The notes: generated from the sequence alone by a model not told the origin. Counted from the first letter of the stretch, positions 8,698-17,894 are shown. The stretch: 64,000 nucleotides of DNA from Cytobacillus sp. FSL H8-0458 (GCF_038002165.1 NZ_JBBOBR010000002.1:372001-436000), one strand, 5' to 3'. Numbers and translations: made by a program.

Positions 8698-10815
8698 TTA
8701 GTCTTGTGAATATTGATTAATAATTTCCAATACGTCAGCTGCTGTATCAGCATTCTGCAGCTTTTCAAGGTTATCGCTGTCAGACAGCATTTTGGACAGT
8801 TGAGATAATGCTTTTAAATGGGTTTCATTATCGATGGCTGCCAGCACAAAGAATAATCTTACCTGATGCTCCGGCTTTTCCGAAAAAGCACAGCTTTCCT
8901 TTAATTGCAGAAAGCTCATTCCCAGCTTGTTCACACCAGCTTCAGGGCGGGCATGAGGAAGGGCAATTCCAGGAGCGATGACGATATATGGCCCCATTTC
9001 TTTCACGTTTTCAATCATGGCATCAATGTAATTACGGCTGATGGATTGATCGGCCAATAGCGGCTGTGACGCTATTTGCAGTGCTTCCTGCCAGCTTGGG
9101 GCAGAATCTGAAAATTGAATTTTATCTGCGGTTAGAACTTCATTTAACATTGGCTTTTGGTCCACCTCACTTTTTGCTTCTTTATTTGATTGATAGTAGA
9201 CTTTCAACTCCTGGATCAGCATGCTTTCGTCTTTAATATCTGCATGCTTCCGGATAATGTCCATCAATGTCTCAATGTTTTCTGATTTCGGCCTTTTTTC
9301 TGATGCCTGAACCTGCTTAAGCAGGGATTCCTTCTCAGACGGGTTAAGAATCGGATTTACAATAAACACCGGTACATTTTTCAGGGATACTGGCGTGGTC
9401 GAAATGACAAAATCCAAATCAGCCAGGGACGCTTTCTCATATTCACGGACGGTGTATACATTCGCCACATCGACAAACGGCATGAGATCTTCAATTTGTT
9501 TCTGAAGGATTCGGGACGTGCCGATACCGCTGGCACACACTACAGCCGCTTTTTTGCGGGCTTCCACCCTGACGCCTTCTTTATCAATCCAGCCTCCAAA
9601 GTGCATCGCAATATAGGCCGCTTCATCATCCGATACTTTTTTGCCAAGCACGTATTCAAAATGATGAACCACTTTTTTGGTTAGAATAAACAGATCCTGA
9701 TAGGACTCCTGTACGGATTTGGATAATGGATTCTCCAGTTCGATTCCATATTTGATCCGGAAATATGCCGGTTTTAAATGAATCAATAAATTTCGTTCAA
9801 GTTCCTTCCGGTTTTGAAAAAATACGCAGGCATACTTTTGAAAATCATCGACCATTCTTATTGCTATTGATTTGAGGATAGCAAGGTCCTGATTTTCCAG
9901 CTCATGTGTATCATAGTCGCTTATTTTCGCCCCTAACAGGTAGGTTGCAAGATAGCAGGCTTCATCATCAGGAACCTCAATCTGGAAACCGCTTTCAATT
10001 TTTCGGCAAATAAATTGAGCAGCGGTGTACTCTTTTGTTTCTTTAATGACCTGTTTTTCAACAGGATCCATTTTGATGTATTTTTCCTGGTTAAATCTTT
10101 TGATGAGCATAAATATATGGGCGCTTAGCGTCTCCATCACTTCATCTGTGTAATGAACGCCGGAAAATGATTCACTTTCATTCAGAATCTCATAAATTGT
10201 TTCTAAATCAGCACGCTGAAACATTTCAGGTGACAGTCCAGGTGTGTCCTGGATGGTTAACTGGACTTCGGATAATAGATCATTCCAGCCGCGATTGGTT
10301 AAAACCTGTGATAAGCAGTAAATCAGCATTTTCCGCTTATCCTGTTCTTCGCCGGCAATGTAGTAGCCAGAAGGTTTATGGAAATTCAACTGAACCTGGA
10401 ACTGACTCAGCTGCTTTTTTAACTCCTTGATATCTGCCAGAAGCGTACTCCTGCTGACACCCAGCTTATCTATCAGATCCTGCAGATAAATGGTTTTCTC
10501 ACGGGTCAGGATGAGGATGGCGGTCCAGGCCATTCTTTCTTTTCGTGAAAACTCATAACTGGCAGCTTTATCAAACGAATCCAGCCGCTGTTTAATCTGC
10601 TGCTTTTCTTCTTCATCGAGAAAAAATCCGGCAGCACGAACATATTTCAATTCATCTAAACCCTGGTCTTTCAGCCAGCTATTAATTTTGTCGACATCAT
10701 AGTATACAGTCCGCTTGGAAATCTGTAATTCTTCCATAAGCTCCTGCGGAGAAACATGTGTAGGTGCATGGACCATTTTCGTCAAAATCGTCATGCAGCG
10801 CTGGTCAAGAATCAT
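8698..10815 (-). CDS. PRD-containing transcriptional activator with EIIB- and EIIA-like domains (MtlR/LicR type)
   Basis: PTS-controlled regulator of 705 residues. Order: two N-terminal helix-turn-helix segments (LMEELQISKRTVYYDVDKIN and LIDKLGVSRSTLLADIKELK), two PRD domains (~190-400) with conserved His in LLIHLKPAYFRIKYG and YIAMHFGGWI, an EIIB-like domain with Cys in VVCASGIGTSRIL (~415), and a C-terminal EIIA-like domain with His in ALPHARPEAGV (~620). This is the MtlR/LicR/ManR plan of DNA-binding activators rather than the RNA-binding BglG plan. AAAGGAGGG precedes ATG 10815. It is the first gene of the PTS operon, and no separate EIIA gene is present, so the C-terminal domain may also serve in transport. 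Confidence 0.92.
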   Translation of the reverse strand: MILDQRCMTILTKMVHAPTHVSPQELMEELQISKRTVYYDVDKINSWLKDQGLDELKYVRAAGFFLDEEEKQQIKQRLDSFDKAASYEFSRKERMAWTAILILTREKTIYLQDLIDKLGVSRSTLLADIKELKKQLSQFQVQLNFHKPSGYYIAGEEQDKRKMLIYCLSQVLTNRGWNDLLSEVQLTIQDTPGLSPEMFQRADLETIYEILNESESFSGVHYTDEVMETLSAHIFMLIKRFNQEKYIKMDPVEKQVIKETKEYTAAQFICRKIESGFQIEVPDDEACYLATYLLGAKISDYDTHELENQDLAILKSIAIRMVDDFQKYACVFFQNRKELERNLLIHLKPAYFRIKYGIELENPLSKSVQESYQDLFILTKKVVHHFEYVLGKKVSDDEAAYIAMHFGGWIDKEGVRVEARKKAAVVCASGIGTSRILQKQIEDLMPFVDVANVYTVREYEKASLADLDFVISTTPVSLKNVPVFIVNPILNPSEKESLLKQVQASEKRPKSENIETLMDIIRKHADIKDESMLIQELKVYYQSNKEAKSEVDQKPMLNEVLTADKIQFSDSAPSWQEALQIASQPLLADQSISRNYIDAMIENVKEMGPYIVIAPGIALPHARPEAGVNKLGMSFLQLKESCAFSEKPEHQVRLFFVLAAIDNETHLKALSQLSKMLSDSDNLEKLQNADTAADVLEIINQYSQD

Positions 10816-10854
10816 CGGGAGCGCTCCCTCCTTTACCTGATTCTAAATAGTAAG

Positions 10855-10872
10855 TTTGCAAAAGTCAGACTC
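10855..10872. promoter_or_regulatory. Candidate operator repeat 1 for the MtlR/LicR-like activator
   Basis: TTTGCAAAAGTCAGACTC. A related 18-mer, TTTGCAAGAGTTGGACTT, occurs in the same orientation at 10953-10970 with 14 of 18 positions identical. The pair lies on either side of the putative promoter of the regulator-IIB-IIC operon, as expected for binding sites of its activator. The assignment is by position only. Confidence 0.4.
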
Positions 10873-10902
10873 TAAATTCATCGAATTGTCTGCTTACTAC
10901 GT

Positions 10903-10930
10903 ATTATACTCCTGTATTGCACAAAATGAA
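10903..10930 (-). promoter_or_regulatory. Putative promoter of the ascorbate-type PTS operon
   Basis: Minus strand: TTCATT, 16 bp, then TATAAT. The -10 is perfect and the -35 weak, which suits an activator-dependent promoter. It gives a leader of about 80-90 nt before the regulator ATG. Confidence 0.5.
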
Positions 10931-10952
10931 GTCCGAATTCTGTAAGGGGGTT

Positions 10953-10970
10953 TTTGCAAGAGTTGGACTT
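10953..10970. promoter_or_regulatory. Candidate operator repeat 2 for the MtlR/LicR-like activator
   Basis: TTTGCAAGAGTTGGACTT, upstream of the weak -35 and 98 bp from repeat 1. This is the more likely activation site because it is promoter-proximal on the upstream side. Confidence 0.4.
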
Positions 10971-10985
10971 ATATTAGCTGGGAAA

Positions 10986-11025
10986 TAAAAAAAGCGAGCT
11001 CGCCATTGGCGAATTTCGCTTTTTT
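10986..11025 (-). terminator. Terminator after the lyase/ABC operon
   Basis: AGCGA..TTCGCC and GGCGA..TCGCT pair around a 3-nt loop. A-rich and T-rich tracts on both sides make it function on either strand. It follows the lyase stop codon by about 15 bp. Confidence 0.8.
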
Positions 11026-11039
11026 AAATACAACAATAG

Positions 11040-12530
11040 TCAAAATCTAAAGTTAATTAAATTCTCCCGCTTCTCCTTAAGCCCTCTCACAGTCCCCTCA
11101 TAGCTGAGCAGGTCCCCTGTGAGGGTTTCATTCCGATCCTTGATCATTCTCGAGACCTCATCGGGATTCGGTCCTCCCTGGAGGCTGCGGATCTGTACAA
11201 AGTATTCAGGAGAGATGATTTTCTTCCACTCTTCCTCTGAGAGGGAAACGGGAACATATCCCCGAATGACTTCATTTACATCCTCTACTTTCCAGTCGCA
11301 TAGCTCTTTCTGATCCTTCACCGTTTGTTTTGAAATATAGCTGGCAATGGAGTGGGCTTTCCGGAATGGGATGCTGTAGTCTCTTGCCAGGCTGTCGGCT
11401 AATTCTGTGATCGTGATGCACGATTTTTTGGCCATTTCTTTCGCATGGTCTTTATTGACCTTTAATGTTGCAATCACGGCATACATCAGCTTTAATACCC
11501 GATTCGCATTATTAAAAGCGCGATACAGATGGGGCTGCAGATCATCCTCAGTATCGACGATATCGCCGAATGGCGTGTTATGGACCATGTTCATGGCTGC
11601 ATACGCTTCACCATAGGCACTGCTGGCAATGGATCTGGAATGCTCAATGGAAACCGGGTTCCGCTTCTGCGGCATAATGCTGCTCACCTGTACGTAAGGA
11701 TCTGCCACCTGGAAGGTGCCAAACTCCCTTGTTACATGCTGAAGGAAATCCTGGATCCACCGGCCGGTATTCACCATGCAGGTCATCAGGGCGGATGAGG
11801 TCTCCAGCAGATAATCTGCTCCTGCAATCGAGTCGTACGAGTTTTCAATAATTCCTTCAAACCCCAATAAATCACGGGTGCGGTCCCTGCAAATCGGGAA
11901 TCCGGTCGTTGTAAGGGCCGCTGCACCGAGTGAGGATTTATTTACGGTTTTATAGGCAGCCCACAGCCGGCTGATATCCCTTTGAAGGACATCATATACA
12001 GCAAGCAGATAATGCCCCAAAGTGGTCGGCTGAGCCGGCTGTGTATGGGTATAGCCGGTCATATAGGTCTCTTTATGCTCTTCAGCCTGCTCAAGCAATG
12101 CCTCACTAAGCTGATAGGCACTGCCCAAAAGCTGAAGCAGGTGTTCTCTCAGGACCAGCCTGTACATGGCGATCCCCATATCATTCCGGCTCCGGGCAAT
12201 ATGGATTTTCCCGGCCAGCTCATCACCGATCTCTTCTCCGATTTTCGCTTCCATCATAAAAAAGAGATCTTCAAATTGAGGCTGGTAGGATAATGAGCTT
12301 GTGTCTGACATTGCCACTTTATTAATTCCTTCCAGCATGGTCCTTGCTTCATCTTCCGGAATGATTCCCTGTTCTGCCAGCATGATCACATGTGCCCGGT
12401 GGATATCAAACATGACATGAAACAGATAATCCCGCTGGTCATTGAAAACAGGCATCAGCAGTTCTTCTGCATACGTCTTGCCGGGAAAGGCATGGCCTTC
12501 ACTTTTAATAAATTCTTCTAATTTGCTCAT
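11040..12530 (-). CDS. Fumarase/aspartase-superfamily lyase, argininosuccinate-lyase-like
   Basis: Cytoplasmic C-N lyase of the ArgH group, which splits a fumarate-bearing adduct by beta-elimination. Visible landmarks: KIHIARSRND (~111-120), TGYTHTQPAQPTT with the catalytic His region (~167-179), and the family signature SSIMPQKRNPVS with the flexible-loop Ser (~300-311). It has 496 residues against about 460 for housekeeping ArgH. Its position as last gene of an ABC-importer operon under a ROK regulator, away from argG, argues against a role in arginine synthesis. ArgH relatives include ethylenediaminedisuccinate lyase and aspergillomarasmine enzymes, so an N-succinyl-type imported compound is a plausible substrate. 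That is inference. ATG 12530 follows CGGAG. Confidence 0.85.
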   Translation of the reverse strand: MSKLEEFIKSEGHAFPGKTYAEELLMPVFNDQRDYLFHVMFDIHRAHVIMLAEQGIIPEDEARTMLEGINKVAMSDTSSLSYQPQFEDLFFMMEAKIGEEIGDELAGKIHIARSRNDMGIAMYRLVLREHLLQLLGSAYQLSEALLEQAEEHKETYMTGYTHTQPAQPTTLGHYLLAVYDVLQRDISRLWAAYKTVNKSSLGAAALTTTGFPICRDRTRDLLGFEGIIENSYDSIAGADYLLETSSALMTCMVNTGRWIQDFLQHVTREFGTFQVADPYVQVSSIMPQKRNPVSIEHSRSIASSAYGEAYAAMNMVHNTPFGDIVDTEDDLQPHLYRAFNNANRVLKLMYAVIATLKVNKDHAKEMAKKSCITITELADSLARDYSIPFRKAHSIASYISKQTVKDQKELCDWKVEDVNEVIRGYVPVSLSEEEWKKIISPEYFVQIRSLQGGPNPDEVSRMIKDRNETLTGDLLSYEGTVRGLKEKRENLINFRF

Positions 12531-12545
12531 TTTTTCAACTCCGTT

Positions 12546-14237
12546 TTATGACAATGATTTTTCAGCTTTTACACCAAAAAACTTATTTGATATGAACAGA
12601 ACCAGTGCGATTAAAGCTATCTGGATCATTCCGTAAGCTGCCGCCTGGCCCATATTGAACATTCTCAGCTGATTCATAATCTCGATGGAAATCGGACGGT
12701 TTGAAAGGGTATACAGCAATACAGATGTTGGAAATTCACCGACTGACTCAACAAATGCCAGTAATGTTCCTGATAAAACCCCTGGCATAATAATCGGAAG
12801 GATTACTTTTCTGAACGTATAAAACCACTTTGCCCCAAGACTTCTCGAGGCTTCTTCTATAGAATCATCCAATTGCTCCAATACCGCATTGGTCGATCTG
12901 ACGACCAATGGAATATGGCGAATAAAATAGGCCAGAGGCAAAATCCAGAATGTGCCGACGAGAATATTGCCAAACGAGAAGATGGTAGGCTCATTAAAAG
13001 CAAAAATCAAATTCATCCCGATAACGGTGGCCGGCAATGCCCATGGAATCATAACTAAAATATCCACAAAGCTTTTCCCGACAAATTTCCGTTTAACAAG
13101 CACATATGATGCCAATACGCCAAAGACGAGGTTCCCAGCTGTAGCGATAACCGACAGGATCAAGCTATTTTTCAACGGCTTGAATATGTTCGGATCCTGG
13201 AACAATAAACGATAATTTTCAAAATTAAATACCGATGGATAGGTCTGCCACGTCCAAGTTCCATCCGGCACGAGGGATAGCAGGAGAATCGTGAAATGAG
13301 GAAGCAGCAGAATAATGACTCCCACGATTCCTGTAAAGACCAGTATCCACTTTAAAACAGGATTATTCACTTCACTGCGATGGGCCCCAATCCCTTTAGA
13401 TGCCATCCGGTAATCCTTGCGGTTTTGGTACCAGCGCATAAATAATAGGAAGCTGATCGATACAACCGATAAAATAACCGATTGCGTGGCGGCCACTTCC
13501 ATATCGCCGTTGATTTTTGAAAAATAAATCTGCAGACTCAGCACTCTGAATCCGCCTGCCAGCAGAAACGGCGCACTGAAGGATGCCATCGAGATCATAA
13601 ACACTAATAAGGATGCGGCAACAATAGCCGGTGTCAATAATGGAAAGGTTACTTTCCAGAACACGTTAAATCGGTTGGCCCCCAGGTTGTATGCAGCTTC
13701 TTCAAGGGATGGATCAATTTTATTAATGGCTGATGAAACAGTCATATAGAAATACACATACATAGTATATGCATGGACAATTAAAATGCCTGAAATGCCG
13801 CCTATTTTAAACGGGACTTCATCCAGCCCGAACAGGTCTTTAATGGCATTGGGAATCAATCCGGTTTCCCCATACAGGAACATGAACGCCATTACTCCTA
13901 CCAATGACGGCAGAACGATCGGCATGATGGCAGCCGATGCAAAAAAGCCTCTGCCCGGAAAATCATACCGGTTAAAAATGAATGCCAGCGGGATGCCGAT
14001 CAGCGCACTGACCAGGACACTTAATACTGAAATATATACAGAATTCCACAGGGCCTCCAGATTGGTTTTGGATTCCTGAGTAAAGAAGTCACTGTAATTC
14101 CCAAAGGTCATGCTGCCTTCTTTTTGAAGACTCTCCATTACAGTCCGTAAAGAGGGATAAAGAACATAAGCTATGAGAACCAGCAAGACTGGAATAAGGA
14201 GGAGCAGGGTCAGCCTTGTATCCCGATTTTTAATCAT
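12546..14237 (-). CDS. ABC transporter permease, fused double-domain (Fe3+/putrescine/phosphonate type)
   Basis: Inner-membrane channel with two permease halves in one 563-residue chain (about 12 hydrophobic segments). Each half has the EAA loop that contacts the ATPase: EEAAYNLGANRFNVFWKVTF (~180-200) and EEASRSLGAKWFYTFRKVIL (~455-475). This fused form is typical of FbpB/PotBC-like importers of ferric ion, polyamine, thiamine or aminophosphonate. Its start overlaps the ATPase stop by 4 bp. It works with the ATPase and binding protein encoded upstream in the same operon. Confidence 0.92.
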   Translation of the reverse strand: MIKNRDTRLTLLLLIPVLLVLIAYVLYPSLRTVMESLQKEGSMTFGNYSDFFTQESKTNLEALWNSVYISVLSVLVSALIGIPLAFIFNRYDFPGRGFFASAAIMPIVLPSLVGVMAFMFLYGETGLIPNAIKDLFGLDEVPFKIGGISGILIVHAYTMYVYFYMTVSSAINKIDPSLEEAAYNLGANRFNVFWKVTFPLLTPAIVAASLLVFMISMASFSAPFLLAGGFRVLSLQIYFSKINGDMEVAATQSVILSVVSISFLLFMRWYQNRKDYRMASKGIGAHRSEVNNPVLKWILVFTGIVGVIILLLPHFTILLLSLVPDGTWTWQTYPSVFNFENYRLLFQDPNIFKPLKNSLILSVIATAGNLVFGVLASYVLVKRKFVGKSFVDILVMIPWALPATVIGMNLIFAFNEPTIFSFGNILVGTFWILPLAYFIRHIPLVVRSTNAVLEQLDDSIEEASRSLGAKWFYTFRKVILPIIMPGVLSGTLLAFVESVGEFPTSVLLYTLSNRPISIEIMNQLRMFNMGQAAAYGMIQIALIALVLFISNKFFGVKAEKSLS

Positions 14238-15340
14238 GATGCATCACCAGTCACCACAGGAATGATCCTCATCTGCTCTTCAGGCAGTTCCACCCAAATC
14301 TCTGCACCCGCCTGCAGGTTCCTGGATAATCCGCTATTCAGGGCATTTACCTGAAGCTTAAGACCTGCAGCTCTGACCACCACATTGATGAGGGAGCCGA
14401 AGAAATGTACCTCCTCCACCTTTCCCTTGAAGATATTTTTCCCTTCCGTCTCTTTTTCCAGTATTTTAATAGATTCAGGACGGATGGATAATGCCAGGTT
14501 CCCTTTGTTCTCCTGATTATAATTAAAAGGGGCATTTCGGACGGAAAGCTCACTGTTACTTTTACCATTCTGCACTTGTACAAGAATGTTCTCATCTTCT
14601 ATCCTGCTGATCTTCACAGACAGCAGATTGATTTCACCGATAAACCCCGCTACGAAGTCATTGGCTGGTTCATTATAGATTTCCGAAGGTGTTCCCACCT
14701 GGTGGCAGACCCCAAAGTTAAATACCGCAATCCGATCGCTCATGGAGAGAGCTTCTGCCTGGTCATGGGTAACATAGATGGTCGTGATATTATAATCCTT
14801 CTGCAATCTCAGTATTTCACTTCTCATTTCATCGCGCAGCTTGGCATCCAGGTTGCTGAGTGGCTCATCCAGAAGCAAAATCTCCGGTTCTATCACCAAT
14901 GCCCTTGCCAGCGCGACACGCTGCTGCTGACCTCCGCTTAACTGGCTCACCTGACGATCGGCGTATTGCTCAAGTCTCACCTTCTGCAATACATCCTTGA
15001 CTTTTATATTGAGCTCCTTGGAGCCAAGTTTTCTAACCCTTAATCCAAAAGCGACATTCTCAAACACCGTCATGTGAGGAAAAAGGGCATAGTTTTGGAA
15101 AACCATGCCCGTATTTCTTTTTTCAGGAGGTACACGCGTCATATCCTTATCGCCGAAACGGACAACACCTTTAGTAGGATAATAGAATCCAGCAATCATC
15201 CGAAGTGTGGTGGTCTTGCCGCATCCACTTGGTCCAAGGAAGGTAAAGAATTCCCCATCCTTTATATCCAGATTTAAATGATCGACTGCAATAACCTTCC
15301 CAAAGGCTTTTTGGACATTATCTATGTTTATGGACGCCAT
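14234..15340 (-). CDS. ABC transporter ATP-binding protein (PotA/FbpC type)
   Basis: Cytoplasmic ATPase of the importer, 368 residues. Walker A GPSGCGKTT (~37-45), Q-loop in VFQNYALFPHMTV, signature LSGGQQQRVALARAL (~133-147), Walker B ILLLDEPLSNLD (~154-165), and H-loop VTHDQAEA. A C-terminal TOBE domain (~240-360) is present, as in the iron/polyamine/sugar import group. It sits 14 bp after the binding-protein gene. Confidence 0.95.
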   Translation of the reverse strand: MASINIDNVQKAFGKVIAVDHLNLDIKDGEFFTFLGPSGCGKTTTLRMIAGFYYPTKGVVRFGDKDMTRVPPEKRNTGMVFQNYALFPHMTVFENVAFGLRVRKLGSKELNIKVKDVLQKVRLEQYADRQVSQLSGGQQQRVALARALVIEPEILLLDEPLSNLDAKLRDEMRSEILRLQKDYNITTIYVTHDQAEALSMSDRIAVFNFGVCHQVGTPSEIYNEPANDFVAGFIGEINLLSVKISRIEDENILVQVQNGKSNSELSVRNAPFNYNQENKGNLALSIRPESIKILEKETEGKNIFKGKVEEVHFFGSLINVVVRAAGLKLQVNALNSGLSRNLQAGAEIWVELPEEQMRIIPVVTGDAS

Positions 15341-15354
15341 ACCTATTACACTTC

Positions 15355-16449
15355 CTATTCTTTAATTTCTTTTTCTCCGCTCTTAATGTTTTCATCCCAA
15401 TACTTCATCCAGCTGTCGCTGTTTTCCTGGAATACTTTCCAGTCGATATCCATGCTCTTAATCTCTGTTTCTGTAATCCATTCAGGGAGGCCTTCCACAT
15501 CATCCCTTGTTGGAATGCGGTAAAATTCTTCTGCAAGGATTTTGGCTGCTTCAGGTGTGTTGACAAACTCATAGAATGCTTCAGCCGCCTTCGGATGCGG
15601 AGCATCATTCACAACGGCAATCCCTTCTGTCAGGACTGGTGTTCCGCTTTCCGGAATGATGAATTCAAATGGATAATTTTTATTTTCTTTTAACATAACA
15701 ACGTCAGGCATTGCCCAGACAGACAGCTTTCCTTCTCCTTTGGCCACCTTGTTGTACATCATTTCAGGATTCGCTGCGTATTCTTTTGTATTGGCATCCA
15801 ATTTTTCAAGCCATTCGTAACCTGCCGCTGTATCGCTGGATTCCTTAAAGTCGCGGTATATCATGGCTGAAAAAATTGTTCTCATCGTTCCGGATGCCAG
15901 CGGATAGCGGATGATGATTTCATCCTTCCACTTTGGATCCAGAAGCTCATCCCAGTCTTTAGGCGCTTCATCTTCTGATAATTCTTTGCTGTTATACATA
16001 ATGACTTCCGGCGTTTGGCTTGTTCCGGACCAGTGCCACTCTGGATCATGGAAGCCCTCTGCCAGACTTCCTGCATAGGAAGGCTCATACGGCTTTAACA
16101 GTCCTTCATCCTTTGCCTGATCGAAGTTTACAGATGGCGCTCCCCACCAGACATCAGCCTGCGGATTATTTTTCTCAGAGCGGATCCGGTCCAGGATTTC
16201 CTGTGATCCCATATCAAGCCATTCCACATCAATCTGATATTTTTCCTCGAATTGCTGTTCAAACTTTGATAGAATATCCTTTCCATGCGGTGAATAGATA
16301 ACTACCTTTTCTTCCAGCTTATTCTCTTTCTCTCCCGGCTCTTTTTCAGAGCTTGAGCTGGAACCCTGTTCAGAGCTGCACGCTGAAAGCATTAATGCAG
16401 CCGAAATGGATAAAGTGGTTATAATTGATGCCCTTTTCTTATTTTTCAT
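15355..16449 (-). CDS. ABC transporter extracellular solute-binding lipoprotein (cluster with Fe/putrescine-type binders)
   Basis: Lipoprotein receptor (364 residues) of the importer. Signal peptide MKNKKRASIITTLSISAALM ends in lipobox LSAC, followed by a Ser/Glu/Lys linker. The mature part has KVVIYSPHGKDILSKFEQQF and NPQADVWWGAPSVNFD, typical of type-2 periplasmic folds that bind iron, thiamine, putrescine or 2-aminoethylphosphonate. No clear Tyr pair for ferric ion was identified. The start at 16449 follows GAGGGGGA; an upstream in-frame ATG at 16539 is rejected because it would lie inside the ROK gene and disrupt the signal. It is 16 bp downstream of the ROK gene. Confidence 0.9.
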   Translation of the reverse strand: MKNKKRASIITTLSISAALMLSACSSEQGSSSSSEKEPGEKENKLEEKVVIYSPHGKDILSKFEQQFEEKYQIDVEWLDMGSQEILDRIRSEKNNPQADVWWGAPSVNFDQAKDEGLLKPYEPSYAGSLAEGFHDPEWHWSGTSQTPEVIMYNSKELSEDEAPKDWDELLDPKWKDEIIIRYPLASGTMRTIFSAMIYRDFKESSDTAAGYEWLEKLDANTKEYAANPEMMYNKVAKGEGKLSVWAMPDVVMLKENKNYPFEFIIPESGTPVLTEGIAVVNDAPHPKAAEAFYEFVNTPEAAKILAEEFYRIPTRDDVEGLPEWITETEIKSMDIDWKVFQENSDSWMKYWDENIKSGEKEIKE

Positions 16450-16465
16450 TAAAAAATCCCCCTCA

Positions 16466-17680
16466 TTAAGAAAATTTGATAATACTTTCATGCTCCCGCA
16501 AAAAGAGTGAAACAGCACCCAGGACTCCCGCATTATCACCTAATCGTGAAGTCTTCAATTCTACTGAACTTGGAAGATAGTGATTCACGATCCTGTCCAA
16601 TTTAGGCAAAATGTAATCAGATGACTTTAGAACACCACCTCCTAAAATAATGACTTCAGGATTCAATAAGCTCGCGGCATTAATGATTCCATAGGCCAAA
16701 TTTTCAATGGCTTCATCAATGACCGCAATGGCTGCTGTATCGCCTTTCTTCGCAAGAGTAAAGGCCATTTCCCCCGGCAGCTCTCCCTTTATGGCCTGAG
16801 CATAGGCTGGGTGGGCTGGATCCTGCTGGATGGCTTCCGTCAGTTTTTTTCCGATCGATTTACCGCCGGCGACGCTTTCCAGATAACCGTAGCGGTGAAA
16901 GATGGGCTTAAAGTCTTTTTTTATATCTGTTTTATCCGTCACCATATAGCCCATTTCGCCAGCAGCGTTTGAATAGCCGCGGTACAGCTGATTGTTGATA
17001 ATAATTCCGCTTCCAATACCTGTTCCGACCGCCATAAACAGAACATTCTGTTTATTCTTCGCATTTCCGAGCCATTGCTCCCCAAGTGCTGCCACATTCA
17101 CATCATTGTCTACATGAACCGGGAAAGGGAAGTATTTATTTGCTTCCGCTAAGAACGGGTATCGAATCCAGTTGAGGCTCGGTGCTTCCAGGACGACTCC
17201 GCTGGATGTTTGTGTAATCCCCGGAACCCCTGCTCCCATTCCAAGCACCTGTTCCAATGGGATTTGGCATTCATCCAGCATGGACTGTACATCTTTGGCG
17301 ATTTGTTTTAAAAGTCCAGATTCTAAAAATTGACAGGTTGAAAAACTGCTGGAATGGACGATGTTGCCTCCGAGATCGCTAATGACTATCTTTACTTTCG
17401 TGCCGCCGATATCTGTTCCGATTACATAAGCCGCTTTTTCGTTGAAATAAAGATGTATCGGTCTCCTTCCGCCTTGTGAAGACGATTCGCCTATCCCCTT
17501 TTCATACACCCACTTTTCCCCTATCAATTCATCTACCAGCAAAGAAACAGTCGGCTTGCTTATGGAAATCTTCGCAGCAATCTCGGCCCTTGAAGTCGGT
17601 GAATTTTCCTGAATCCATTGAAGTACTCTCTTTTTATTGATTGATTTCATTTGCATAGGTGTCCCATTAAAATTCATCAC
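16466..17680 (-). CDS. ROK family transcriptional regulator (XylR/NagC type), lacking the ROK zinc motif
   Basis: Sugar-responsive repressor of 404 residues. An N-terminal winged helix (SRAEIAAKISISKPTVSLLV, ~31-50) is followed by a ROK ligand domain: GTDIGGTKVKIVISDLGG (~89-106), VHVDNDVNVAALGEQWLG and GAGVPGITQ. The zinc signature CxCGxxGCxE expected before LESVAGG is absent; the stretch reads FHRYGYLESVAGG. GTG 17680 and ATG 17677 are adjacent possible starts with only a weak AAGG upstream. It is the first gene of ROK-binding protein-ATPase-permease-lyase and is expected to control this operon and the divergent deacetylase through the palindromes at 17703 and 17895. Confidence 0.9.
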   Translation of the reverse strand: MMNFNGTPMQMKSINKKRVLQWIQENSPTSRAEIAAKISISKPTVSLLVDELIGEKWVYEKGIGESSSQGGRRPIHLYFNEKAAYVIGTDIGGTKVKIVISDLGGNIVHSSSFSTCQFLESGLLKQIAKDVQSMLDECQIPLEQVLGMGAGVPGITQTSSGVVLEAPSLNWIRYPFLAEANKYFPFPVHVDNDVNVAALGEQWLGNAKNKQNVLFMAVGTGIGSGIIINNQLYRGYSNAAGEMGYMVTDKTDIKKDFKPIFHRYGYLESVAGGKSIGKKLTEAIQQDPAHPAYAQAIKGELPGEMAFTLAKKGDTAAIAVIDEAIENLAYGIINAASLLNPEVIILGGGVLKSSDYILPKLDRIVNHYLPSSVELKTSRLGDNAGVLGAVSLFLREHESIIKFS

Positions 17681-17702
17681 ATCACGGCCTTAATTGATTT
17701 GG

Positions 17703-17719
17703 TTAGTAAATATTACTAA
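17703..17719. promoter_or_regulatory. Candidate ROK operator 1
   Basis: TTAGTAA-ATA-TTACTAA, a perfect inverted repeat directly upstream of the ROK gene and downstream of its -10 box. The half-site TTAGT is also that of the xylose-repressor operator family, in keeping with a ROK regulator. Confidence 0.75.
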
Positions 17720-17727
17720 TTAACTTC

Positions 17728-17756
17728 AATATAACCTACCTGGTAACCGTTTACAA
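17728..17756 (-). promoter_or_regulatory. Promoter of the ROK-ABC-lyase operon
   Basis: Minus strand: TTGTAA, 17 bp, TATATT. The transcript start falls near 17720, so ROK operator 1 covers +1 to about +18, a position for repression. Confidence 0.7.
17742..17755. promoter_or_regulatory. cre-like box in the ROK operon promoter
   Basis: GGTAACCGTTTACA matches the CcpA consensus TGWAANCGNTNWCA at 13 of 14 positions. It lies between -35 and -10, which fits catabolite repression. Confidence 0.6.
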
Positions 17757-17836
17757 CCCATTATTTTTAATTTTATGATAATTGTGATTATTTATATGAC
17801 TAAAGAAGGATTTTAATATAAATAATTTTTCGAATA

Positions 17837-17865
17837 TTGAAATATTAACTATTTTCCACTATTAT
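17837..17865 (+). promoter_or_regulatory. Promoter of the PIG-L deacetylase gene
   Basis: TTGAAA, 17 bp, TATTAT on the plus strand, followed by ROK operator 2. The leader to the TTG start is about 115 nt. Together with the minus-strand promoter at 17728 this makes a divergent control region. Confidence 0.7.
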
Positions 17866-17894
17866 GAAATTTATTAGGCGGGTAGTTGCCTGAA

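Noticed and set aside
11040..12530. Housekeeping argininosuccinate lyase (argH)
   Set aside because: It ends an ABC-importer operon under a ROK regulator, without argG, and is longer than typical ArgH.
16450..16539. Longer ABC binding protein starting at ATG 16539
   Set aside because: It lies inside the ROK gene and precedes a perfect signal peptide start at 16449 with its own GAGGGGGA.
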